From Actinoplanes auranticolor (GTDB lineage Bacteria; Actinomycetota; Actinomycetes; Mycobacteriales; Micromonosporaceae), in contig NZ_BOQL01000093.1 in the NCBI RefSeq assembly GCF_018332655.1, positions 1 through 44,459 of the forward strand: a DNA stretch of 44,459 nt, read 5' to 3'. The position numbers and the translations under genes are program-made. The notes beneath the pieces are model-generated. The model was not told where the DNA came from, searched no databases, and saw only the letters and a program-made list of their open reading frames with translations. Shown here one piece after another: positions 18,601 through 30,600 of the stretch (its first letter is position 1; every line of letters begins with the position of its first letter).

Positions 18601-21600
18601 TCCACCGGGGACAAACAGCTCACGGCGTACGTCGTCACCGAGGCGGAGCCGGCGGACCTGCGTCCGGTGCTGGCCCGGAGCCTGCCGGAGTACATGATGC
18701 CCGCGGCGATCGTCACCGTGCCCTTCATTCCGTTGAACGCCAACGGCAAACTGGACCACCGCGCGCTGCCAGAACCGGGGCGTGAGGCGTACTCGACCGG
18801 TGTTCAGACCGCTCCGCGGACGCCTCTCGAGGAACGCGTGGCGGCTGTCTGGGCCGAAGTGCTGGGCCGCGACCGGGTCGGTGTCGACGACGGGTTCTTC
18901 GAGCTGGGCGGTGACTCCATCCGGGCCGTCGCGCTGGTGGGTGCGCTCCGCGGCACGGGACTCGACGTCACCGTGCGGGACGTCTTCCAGCTGCGGACCG
19001 TCGCCGCCGTCGCCGCGGCGCTGGCCGAGCGGGCGGGCGGGCCACCCCCCGCCGACACCTTCATCGAGCCGTACGCGCTGCTGGAACCGGCCGATCGCGA
19101 GCAGCTGCCGCAGTCCGTCGTGGACGCCTACCCGTTGTCCCAGGTGCAGACCGGAATGCTGGTGGAAAGCCTCGCCAGCGACGACCACAACTATCACAAC
19201 GTGAACGTGTACGAGGTTCACGACGACCGGACGTTCGACGCCGAGGCGTTCCGGGCGGCCGTGGCCGTCGTCGTGACCCGGCACGACGTGCTGCGTACCA
19301 CGATCGACCTGACCGGCTACTCGGTGCCTGTGCAACTGGTCCACGCCCGCGCCGACGTACCCGTCTCCTGGCACGATCTGCGGGGAGCCACCGAGCCGGA
19401 GATCCGCCACGAGCTGACCGCCTTCGTCGCCGCGGAGCGCGCGGCGCCGTTCGACCTCGCCGCCGGCACCCCGCTGATCCGCGTCTGCGCGCAGGTGACC
19501 GCCGCCGACACCTGGTTCTGCGTATTCACCCAGAGCCACGCCATCCTCGACGGCTGGAGCAACCAGCTACTGCTTATGGAACTGATCGAGGTCTATCGCG
19601 GCATCCGCGACGGGCTGCCCGTACGTGAGCCGCAGCGGCCATCAGTGCGGTTCGCCGACGCGATCGGCGCGGAACTGCGGGCGCTGGCCTCCGCCGAGGA
19701 CCGCGCCTACTGGCAGGACCTGGTGACCGAGCACGCCAAATTCCAGTTGCCCGAGGGGTGGCACGGCGACCGCGGTGCGCCCCGGGTGACCGTCCGCGCG
19801 GTGGCCCGTTATCACGACCTGCATCCGGCGTTGCGGCGGCTGGCTGCCGCCACCGGGGTCTCCCTCAAGAGCGTGCTGGTGGCCGCGTTCGTCAAACTGC
19901 TCTCGCAGCTGACCCGGGAACCGCGGTTCCACGCCGGCATTGTCACCCACACCCGGCCCGAGGCCCGCGGGGGCGACCGGATCTACGGCACCTTCCTCAA
20001 CACCCTGCCGTTTCCGGCGGACCGCACCGCCCGAACCTGGCGCGAGCTCATCCGGCAGGTGGCGGACCGCGAGATCGAGGCGTGGCCGCACCGGCATTTC
20101 CCGATGCTCGCGATCCCGCGCAGCGGGGACAGCCGCCGGCTCGTTGACGTCTTCTTCGCGTACCTGGACTTCCACGAACTGGACGAGGGGGTCGCGGAGG
20201 ACGGCTGGGGATTCAACGACGCACCGAACGAGTTCGGCCTGGGCATCACGGCGCTGGGCGGCACGCTCAGCCTGCGCGCCGACTCCCACACCCTGAGCGA
20301 GGAGTACGCGGAGCGGGTCATCCAGATGTTCCGCACGATCCTGGAGTCGATGGCCGCCGACGCCGACGGGGACGCGAAGGCAGCGTGCCTGCCGGCGGGT
20401 GAAGCCACCTGGCTGATGGCGGCCGCGACCGGCCCGTCCAGAACTGGCCAATCCGTGATCGGCCCGGACGCCGCGAACCTGTCCGAGGCGTTCGAGCGGC
20501 AGGTCGCGTCGTCCCCGGAGGCGGTGGCGCTGGTGTGCGACGACGTGACGCTCACCTACCGGGAACTGGACGCCCGGGCCAACCGGGTGGCCCGGATGCT
20601 CCGGGACCGCGGCGCCGGCGTCGACACCCTGGTCGGGATATGCCTGGAGCGGGGCGTCCATCTCGTCCCTGCCCTGCTCGGCATCCTGAAGTCGGGAGCC
20701 GGCTACGTGCCGCTGGACCCGGTGAACCCGGATGACCGGCTGGCCTTCGTGATGGCCGACGCGGATGTGCGACTGGTCGTCACCCAGGCGACGCTGGCAA
20801 GGCGGGTGCCCGGCGCGGAATCGTTGCTGATCGACGCGGACGGCTTCTTCGACGGCGACCCGGACCCGGCCCCGGAGTCACCGGCCACGGCTGACACGAC
20901 CGCGTATGTCATCTACACGTCCGGCACGACCGGGCGGCCGAAGGGCTGTGTCGTCACCCACGGCAACGTACTGCGGCTGATGGCCGGGGGCGTGCGTCAT
21001 CTCGGCTTCTCCAGGACCGACGTGTGGACCATGTTCCATTCGTACGCCTTCGACTTCTCGGTCTGGGAGATGTGGGGCGCACTGATGCTCGGCGGCCGGC
21101 TGGTCGTGGTGTCGCCGGAGGTGAGCCGGTCTCCTGAGGACCTGCTCGATCTGCTGGTCACCCACCAGGTGACCGTGCTGAACCAGACGCCGTCGGCGTT
21201 CCGCCGGTTGGTCACGCTGGCCGGCCAGGACGATCCGCGGCTGGCGCGGCTGGCCCTGCGCCAGGTCATCTTCGGCGGTGAGGCGCTGGAGTCGGCGGCG
21301 CTGCGACCGTGGTGGCGACACTTCGGCGACCGCGGTCCGGCGCTGATCAACATGTACGGCATCACCGAGACCACCGTCGTGTCCACCTTCCACCGGGTCG
21401 ACCCCGACGACACCAGCACGGTCATCGACATCGGTGCCCTGATGGAGTCGGAGACCCTGCACCTGCTCGACGCCGCCGGGCACCCCGTGCCGATCGGCGT
21501 CCCGGGAGAGATCTGCGCCGGCGGCGGGGGAGTGGCACGCGCCTACCATCGCAGGCCGTCGCTGACCGCCGAGCGGTTCGTCCCCGACCCGTTCGGCCCG

Positions 21601-24600
21601 CCCGGTGCCCGCCTCTACCGCAGCGGTGACCTGGGCCGGCGGCGCCCCGACGGTGGGCTGGAATTCCTCGGTCGGATCGACCACCAGGTCAAGATGCGGG
21701 GCTACCGGATCGAGCTCGGCGAGATCGAGGCGGTCCTGACCGCGCATCCGGACGTGTCCGAGGCGGTGGTCATCGTCCGCGAGGACACGCCCGGCGAGCA
21801 GCGCCTGGTGGCGTACTGTGTACCGGCCGCCGTCGAGCTGCCGTCCGCGGCGGACCTCGCGGAGTTCGCCGGCCGCAGTCTGCCCGTGTACATGGTGCCG
21901 ACGATGTACGTACCGATCTCCGCTGTCCCGGTGACGGTCAACGGGAAGCTGGACCGGGCCGCGCTGCCGGCCCCCGAGGCGGGCTCGATGCACCGCCGCA
22001 CGTTCGTGGCGCCGCGCACCCCCGCCGAGGAACGGATCGCCCTCGTCTGGGCGGACGTGCTCGGCCTCGACCAGGTCGGCGCCCACGACGGCTTCTTCGA
22101 ACTCGGTGGCGACTCGATCCGGGTCGTGACGCTGGTCGGCCGGCTCCGCGACGCGGGCCTCGACGTCGCCGTCCGTGACGTGTTCCAGACCGAGACGGTC
22201 GCCGGCCTGGCCGGCCTGCTGGCCGGGCGAACGGTCCTGCCGGCCGGCGCCGACGGGGTCACCGCGCCGTTCGCGCTGATCGGCGATGACGACCGCGCCC
22301 GGGTGCTGGCCGACGTGGTGGACGTCTATCCGCTCTCGCAGATGCAGACCGGCATGCTCGTCGAGATGCTGGCCGACACCACCCGCAACCGGTACCACGG
22401 CCTGGCCTCCTACTATGTGCAGGACAGCGAACCGTTCGCCGTGGATGCACTGCGCACCGCGATCGGCATCGTGTCGGCGCGCCACGACGTGCTGCGGACC
22501 TCGTTCGACCTGTCCACGTTCACCACACCGATGCAGGTCGTCCATGCGCGAGTGGAGACGCCTGTCGCCGTGCACGACCTCCGGCCCCTGCCGGTCGGCG
22601 CGCGCTACGACGCGATGCGGGAACACGTCGCCTTGGAGCGGGCGACCGTCTTCGACGTCGCGGTCGCGCCGCTGCTCAGAATCACCGTGCACCTCGAGGA
22701 CGACGGCTGGCGGCTGTCGTTCACGCAGTCGCACATGGTCATCGAGGGGTGGAGCCTCCACGCGCTCATGACCGAGCTGCTGGAGGTCTACCGCAGCGTG
22801 CGTGACGGCCGGGAGCCGCTTGCGTACGAGGCGCCCCGGTTGCGTTTCGCCGACTCGATCGCCGCCGAACTCGACGCGCTCGTCTCGGCGGAGGACCGGG
22901 CGTACTGGCAGGAAGTCGTGGACAGCGCCGCGCCGTTCACCTTCCCCGCGTCCTGGGCGGGTGCGAAGCGGGACGACTCGGAGGACTACCTCGTGCGAGT
23001 CGACATCCGTGACCTCGAAGCGCCGCTGCGGACCCTGGCCGTCGCGACCGGTTCCTCACTCAAGACCGTCCTGCTCGCCGCGCACCTGAAGGTGATCAGC
23101 CAGCTCACGACCGAGGACTGTGTACACACCGGGCTCGTCTCGCACGTCCGTCCGGAGGCGGCCGACGCTGACCGGGTGTACGGCACCTACGTCAACACTC
23201 TGCCCATCGCCGTGAACCGCTCGGCCGGAACGTGGCGGGAGCTGGTCCGGGCCGTGTTCCGCACGGAGACGGCGATGTGGCCGCACCGGCACTTTCCGAT
23301 GCCGGAGATCCAGCGTCTCGACGGCGACGGCCGGCGCCTCATCGACGTGCTGTTCAGTTATCTGGACTTCCCCGTCGTGGACGACCGCACCGTCGACGCC
23401 CGTACCGGGCTCGGCGAGGGCGCCACCGAGTTCGACCTGGCCGTCACCGGCTCCGTCGCTCAGGGGCTGACACTGAAGACGCGCACCTCGGTACTGGACC
23501 GGGCCCACACCGCACGAATCGCGGAGATGTTCCGGGCTGTCCTCGAGGCGATGGCGGCCGATCCGGACGCGAGCGCCCGGACGATCCACCTGCCGGCCGG
23601 GGAACGGGACTGGTTGCTCGCTGCCGGTGGCACCGAGACCCCGGACGAGCCGGGAACCACCCTGCACCGGGTGTTCGAACGGCAGGTCGAAGCGACCCCT
23701 GACGCGGTAGCGGTGCTGGCCGACGGCGTGACCCTGTCGTACCGCGAGCTGAACGAGCGGGCCAACCGGCTCGCCCGGGTCCTGAGGGAACGCGGAGTCG
23801 GCCCGGAGACCGTCGTAGGTGTCTGCGTCGAGCGGGGTATCGAGCTGCTACCGGCGCTGCTCGCGGTTCTCAAGACCGGGGCGGGGTACGTACCGCTGGA
23901 CCCGATCAACCCGGACGACCGGCTGGCGTACGTGATCGCCGACTCCGGAGCCGCGCTGGTGCTGACCCAGTCGTCGCTCACCGGACGGATGCCGGACGTG
24001 CCGCTCGTCGTGACCGACGATCCGGGCACCACCGCGGGCCGCTCAGCCGACGACCTGGCGGCCACCGGGGAGGCCGCCAACCTGGCGTACGTCATCTACA
24101 CCTCGGGCTCCACCGGCCGCCCCAAGGGCTGCGAGGTCACCCACGGCAACGTGCTACGTCTGTTCACCGCGATACGCGAGCACGTCGACATCCGGGACAC
24201 CGACGTGTGGGCACTGTTCCACTCGTACGCCTTCGACGTCTCCGTCTACGAGATGTGGGGTGCGCTGCTGCACGGCGGCCGGCTGGTCGTCGTCCCCCAG
24301 GACGTCAGCCGTTCCCCTGAGGACCTGCTGGAGCTGCTCGTCCAGCACCGGGTGACGATGCTCAACCAGACACCGTCCGCCTTCCGGGCCCTGGTCGCGC
24401 GGGTGGCCCAGGACGACGACCGCATTCACGACCTCACGCTCCGGGTCGTCATGAACGGCGGAGAGCCGCTCGACACGGCGGACCTGCGCCCGTGGACCGA
24501 ACGGCTGGGGCTGACCGCCCCGGAGCTAGTCAACGTCCACGGGATCACCGAGACGGCGGTCATCGACAGCTGGCACACCGTCACCGTCGACGACGACGGC

Positions 24601-27600
24601 CCGATCCCGATCGGCCCGCCCCTGCGGGACGTGATCGTGCGTCTGCTCGACCCGGCGGGTCAGCTCGTGCCGATCGGCGTGCCCGGCGAGATGTACATCA
24701 GCGGTCCGTCGGTCGCCCGTGCCTACCGCCGCAGGCCCGCTCTGACCGGCCGCTCGTTCGTGCCGGACGCGTACGGCCCACCGGGAACCCGGGCCTACCG
24801 CACCGGCGACCTGGCCCGCTGGCGTCTCGACGGGGGCCTGGACTTCGTCGGGCGGGCCGACGCCCAGGTCAAGATCCGCGGCTACCGGGTCGAACTCGGC
24901 GAGATCGAGGCGGTGCTGGGCACCCACCCGGGCGTCCGGTCCGCGGTGGTCATCGTCCGCGAGGACGAGGCCGGCAAGCAGCGTCTGGTGGCCTACTGCG
25001 TACCGGCCGCACAGCAACTGCCCTCCGCGGCGGAGCTGGCCGCATTCACCGGCGAGAGCGTGCCCGAGTACATGGTGCCCTCGGCGTTCGTGAGCATGAC
25101 GTCGATCCCGCTGACTGTCCACGGCAAGCTGAACCGCAAGGCGCTCCCGGCACCCGAGGCAGGCGTACCGTCCGCCCGTCCGGACACGACGCCGCGTACG
25201 GCCGGGCAGGAGCGCATCGCCGCCGTCTGGTGCCGGGTGCTCGGGCTGGACGACGTCGGCATCGACGACGGCTTCTTCGCCCTCGGGGGAGACTCCGTCC
25301 GCGGCGTCGCCCTCGTCGGCGCGCTGCGGGCCGAGGGGTTCGACCTGTCCGTGCGCGACGTCTTCCAGCACCGTACGGTCGCCGGCCTGGCCGCTGTGGC
25401 CGAGGAACGCGGTGGCGCCGCCCCCGCGGTCCAGGGATCCGTGCGGGCCTTCGCGCTGGTGTCCGACGCGGACCGGGACCGGTTGCCGGAGGGACTGTCC
25501 GACGCGTACCCGTTGTCGCAGAACCAGGTGGGCATGTTTGTGGAGATGCTGCACGACAGTGAAGGCGGGCTCTACCACAACGTCTCTTCCGTGCTGATCG
25601 ACGACAACCGGCCGTTCTCGTTCGAGGCCCTGCGCTCCGCCGTGGACATCGTCGCCGGCCGCCACGACGTACTGCGTACCTCCGTCGATCTGAGCTCCTA
25701 CAGCGTGCCCCTGCAGCTGGTCTGGGCGCACACCGCCGTGCCCTGCGCCGAGGGAGACCTGCGCGGCCTCGACGAGGCGGAACAGCGGCAGCGCATGACC
25801 GCCTTCGTGGCCGCCGAACGCGCCGACGCGTTCGAGCTCTCCGGTGCCGCGCCGTTGTTCCGGGTGCACGCCCACCAGCGAGAGGGCGGATGGTTCCTCA
25901 GCCTGACCCAGAGCCATGCCATCCTCGAGGGCTGGAGTCACCACCGGCTGCTCAACGAGCTCGTCGCCGCTTACCGGCAGATCCGCGACACGGGACAAGC
26001 CGAACCGTACGAGGCGCCGCCGGTCCGGTTCGCCGACGCGATCGCCGCCGAGCTGGCGGCCCTCAACTCGGCGGAGGATCGTTCCTACTGGCGGCGCATC
26101 GTCGAGGGGTATGCCCCACTGCGGTTGCCGAGGGCCTGGGCCGCACCCGATGACCAGGACGGCTCACCGGTCGCCACGGTGCCCTGTCACGATCTCGCCG
26201 ATGGCCTTCGCGCGCTCGCCGGACGGGTCGGCGGCCCGGTCAAGAGCGTCCTGCTCGCCGCCCACCTCAAGGTGATGAGCCAGCTCACCGAGGAACCGGC
26301 ATTCCACACCGGGCTCGTCGCGCACACCCGGCCTGAGACCCCGGGCGCCGACCGGGTCCACGGCATGTTCCTCAACACCGTTCCGTTCCCGGCGACCCGT
26401 CCCACGGGCACCTGGAGTGAACTCGTCCAGGAGGTCTACGACACCGAGACCGGACTGTGGCCGCACCGGCACTTCCCGATGCCGGAGATGCAGCGCCTGA
26501 CCGGCGACCGCGTCCGGCTCATCGACGTCATGTTCAACTACGTCGACTTCGCCCGCGGCGAGCAGAGCGAAGAGATGCGCGTCGCTATCGGCAGCGCCGC
26601 CACCGAGTTCCCGCTGTCCGTGCACGCCCGCGGAGAGGACCGGATCACCCTGCGGGCCGCACCGGGCGTGCTGAGCCAGACCGCTCTCGACCGGATCGCG
26701 GTCATGTTCCGCGCCGTGCTCGAGGCGATGGCCACCGACCCGGATGGCGACACCCGTTCCGTCCGCCTCGTGGACCAGCCCGTGCCGGAGACCGTCGCGG
26801 AGACCGTCCCGCAGGCGACGGGAGAATGTCTGCCGGCACTGTTCGAGTCGCGGGCCTCCGGCAGCCCCGACGACGTCGCCGTGGTCGCCGAGGGCGTCGA
26901 GCTGACCTACGCCCAGCTCAACGCGCGCGCCAACCGCCTGGCCTGGCAGCTGCGTGAGCTGGGAGCCGGTCCCGAGTCAGTGGTCGGCGTCTGCCTCGAG
27001 CGCGGCGCGGACCTGGTGCCCGCCCTGCTCGGTGTCCTCAAGTCCGGGGCCGGATACCTTCCGCTCGACCTCTCCAACCCCGCCGAGCGGCTCGGCTTCA
27101 TGCTGGCCGATGCCGGGGCCGGCATCGTGGTGGCCACGTCCGCAACGGCCGACTCGGTCCAGGACGTCTTCACCGGCACCGTGATCCTGCTCGACCAGTC
27201 CGAACAGGGGGACCAGCCCGACTCCGACCCGTCGCCGCTCGCGGAGCCGGCCGACCTGGCGTACCTGATGTACACGTCGGGATCGACCGGCCGGCCCAAG
27301 GGCGTCGCTGTCAGCCACGCCAACGTCGGGCAGTTCCTGACCGGAGTCCGTGAACACGTCACGACCGACGACTCTGACGTCTGGGCGATGACCCACTCGT
27401 ACGCCTTCGACGTGTCGGTGTTCGAGCTGTGGGGTGCACTGCTCACCGGCGGCCGGCTGGTCGTGGTGCCGGCCGAGGTCGCCCGCTCCCCGGAGGACCT
27501 GCTGGACCTGCTCGTGGAACACGAGGTCACCGTGCTCTGCCAGACACCGTCGGCGTTCCGTGGCCTGAACGCCGCGGCGGCGGCCGGCGATCCGCGCGTC

Positions 27601-30600
27601 AAGCAACTCGCGGTGCGCCTGCTGCTGTTCGCCGGAGAACCGCTCGAGGCCCGGACACTGGAGCCGTGGCTGGCCCGCCGCGGACTCGGCCGCACCGTGG
27701 TCATGAACCTGTACGGCCCCACCGAGAGCACCGTGTACGCCCTCCAGCACCGGCTGACCCGCCACGACATCGCGGCCGGTCGGGCGCCGATCGGCCGGGC
27801 CCTGAGCGGCCTGTCCGTCCACCTGCTCGACAGCGACGGCCTGCCGGTGCCCGACGGCGTGCCGGGGGAGATCACCGTCGGCGGCCCCACGGTGGCCCGC
27901 GGCTACCTGCACCGGCCAGGACTGACCGCTGACCGGTTCCGCCCCGACCCGTACGGTGCACCGGGCACCCGGATGTATCGCACCGGTGACCTGGCCTGCC
28001 GGATGCCCGACGGCGCCATCGACTTCGTCACCCGGATGGACGGGCAGGTCAAACTGCGCGGATATCGGATCGAGCCGGGCGAGATCGAGGCCTGCCTCAC
28101 GGGGCACGCCGAGGTGCGTGACGCCGTCGTGGTGGTCCGGGAGCAGAACGGCGAACCACGGCTCGTCGCCTACGTCGTGCCGGCCGGCCCGGTAAGCCCC
28201 GACGTACCCGGCCTGCGGAGCTGGGCGGCCCGTTCGCTGCCCTCGTACATGGTGCCGTCGGCCTTCGTCGTGCTCGACCGGCTGCCACTGAACACCAGCA
28301 GCAAGCTCGACGTACGCGCCTTGCCGGCCCCGGACGACGAAGCGGTCGCCAAGGACACCTATGCCGCCCCGGCGACGCCCGTGGAACAGCAGGTCGCCGA
28401 CGTGTGGTCCAGGGTGCTCGGCGTCGGCCGCGTCGGCCGCAACGACAGCTTCTTCCACCTCGGTGGCGACTCGATGCGGGTGCTGACCCTGGCCGGGATG
28501 CTCCGGGCGGAAGGCTTCGAGCTGGTCGTCCGCGACGTCTTCGAGCGGCCCGTACTGGCGGACTTCTGCACCGGGCTGCGCCGCGGTTCCGGCCATCCGG
28601 GCTCCGGTACCACGGTGGAGCCCTTCGCCCTGCTCACCGAGTCCGACCGGGCGAAGGTGCCGGCGGGGGTCATGGACGCGTACCCGCTCACCCAGAACCA
28701 GCTGGGCATGCTCGTGGAGATGCTCGCCAAGCAGGACGGGGGCGGTCACTACCACCTGGTCAACTCGGTGCGCTTCCGCGACGGCCGGCCCTTCGACGCC
28801 GCAGCGTTCCAGCAGGCCGTCGATCTGCTGGTGGCCCGGCACGAGGTGTTGCGTACCTCGGTGGACCTGACCTCCTGTTCGGTGCCCGTGCAGTACGTAC
28901 ACGCCGATGTCCACCTGCCCGTGCAGGTCTCGGACCTGCACGACCTGGAGGAGGCCCGCCGGCAGCAGATCATCGACGCCTATGTCCGGCAGCAGAGCGA
29001 GACGCTCTTCGCCCACGAGTCGGCCCCGCTGATGCGGTTCCACATCCATCTGTGCGACGACGACAGCTGGCAGTGCACCATCACCCAGTCCCACCTGATC
29101 GTGGACGGCTGGAGCCTGGATCTGCTGCGGCGCGAGCTGCTGGACGACTACCACCGGCTGCGCGACGGCGCGGACGCTCCGGCCTACCAGCCACCGGCCG
29201 CACGCTTCGCCGACGCGGTCGCGGCGGAACTCCGGTCCCTGACGTCGGAAGCGGACCGGGAGTTCTGGCGCACCGTGGTCACGCACCGCGGGCCGGTCGG
29301 CCTGCCCACCGCCTGGATTCCCGGCTCGCCGCGGCCGGGACGGCTGTGCACGGCCGAGGTGCCCTTCGGCGATGTGGACACCGGGCTGCGCCGTCTCGCT
29401 GCCGAGGCGGGCGCCCCGCTCAAGAGCGTGCTGCTCGCGGCGTTCGTCAAGGTGATGGCCACGCTGAGTGTGGACCAGGAGGTCTTCCTCGGCCTGGCCA
29501 CCCACGTGCGGCCCGAGTTGTCGGGCGCGGACCGGGTGCTGGGCATGCACCTCAACACCGTGCCGTTCCCCGCCGACCGGCCCACTGGCACCTGGCGCGA
29601 GCTGGTCCGGCGTACCTTCGCCGACGAGGCCCGGATGTGGCCGCACCGGCACTACCCGATGCCGGCGATCCAGCGCGAATGGGGCGACGGCCGCCGGCTC
29701 ATCGACGTGTACTTCAGCTTCCACGACTTCGAGCGGCCGGATCCCGGGCTGACCGACGCCGACGCGGGCACGGGCTTCGCCAGCAACGAGTTCCCGCTCT
29801 CCGTGATCACCGCTGGGCAGGTCATGACCCTGCGCGCCGCCGCCGACGCGGTGAGCGCCGTGGACACGGCCAGGATCGCCGCGATGATCCGGGCGGTGCT
29901 CGAGGAGATGGCCGCCGACCCCGACGGCGACGCGGTGCCGAACGTCCTTCCCCCCGGCGAGGCCGTCCAGCTGCTACGGGAGTGGTCGCACACCGCTGCC
30001 GAACCACTGACCAGGACGGCGCTCGCCATGGTGGAGGAGCAGGCCGCACGCGTACCGGACGCGGTCGCGGTGACCACGGCTACCGGCGCCGTGTCCTACG
30101 GGGAACTCGATGCGCGGGCCAACCGGTTCGCCCACCGTCTGCGGTCGGCCGGAGCGGGCCCGGAAACGGTGGTCGGCGTCCTGCTTGACCGCGAGGTCGC
30201 ACTCCCGGCCGCGTTGCTGGGCGTGTGGAAGGCCGGCGCGGCATACCTGCCGTTGGACCCGGCACACCCGGACGAGAGGGTGGCGGCCCTGCTCGCCGAT
30301 GCCGGCGCGGTCGCCCTGATCACCGGCGCGGACCGGGCGCCGGCTCTGTCCAGCCGGTTCGCCGGGCAGATCGTCGTGCCCGGCGACGAGGACGATGCTC
30401 CCTCGAGCGCGACCGGCGTGCGGGTCGGGCTCGACCAGCTCGCCTATGTCATCTACACGTCCGGCTCGACCGGCCGGCCCAAGGGTGTCCTGGTCGACCA
30501 TCGCGGGCTGGGTAATCACCTCGCCTGGGCGGCTCGGGAGCTGTGCGAGGGTGACGGCGGTGCTCCGCTGTTCTCCTCTGTCGCCTTCGACCTGGTGGTC

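Noticed and set aside
17089..19539. Long open frame on the minus strand (816 codons) inside the large NRPS
   Set aside because: It is antisense to clear A, T and C domains. Its product is low-complexity Gly/Arg/His-rich, with no recognisable motif. Long antisense frames are expected in very GC-rich coding DNA.
26977..29724. Minus-strand open frame of 915 codons inside the large NRPS
   Set aside because: Same reason: it mirrors the conserved NRPS codons and has no independent start signal or domain.
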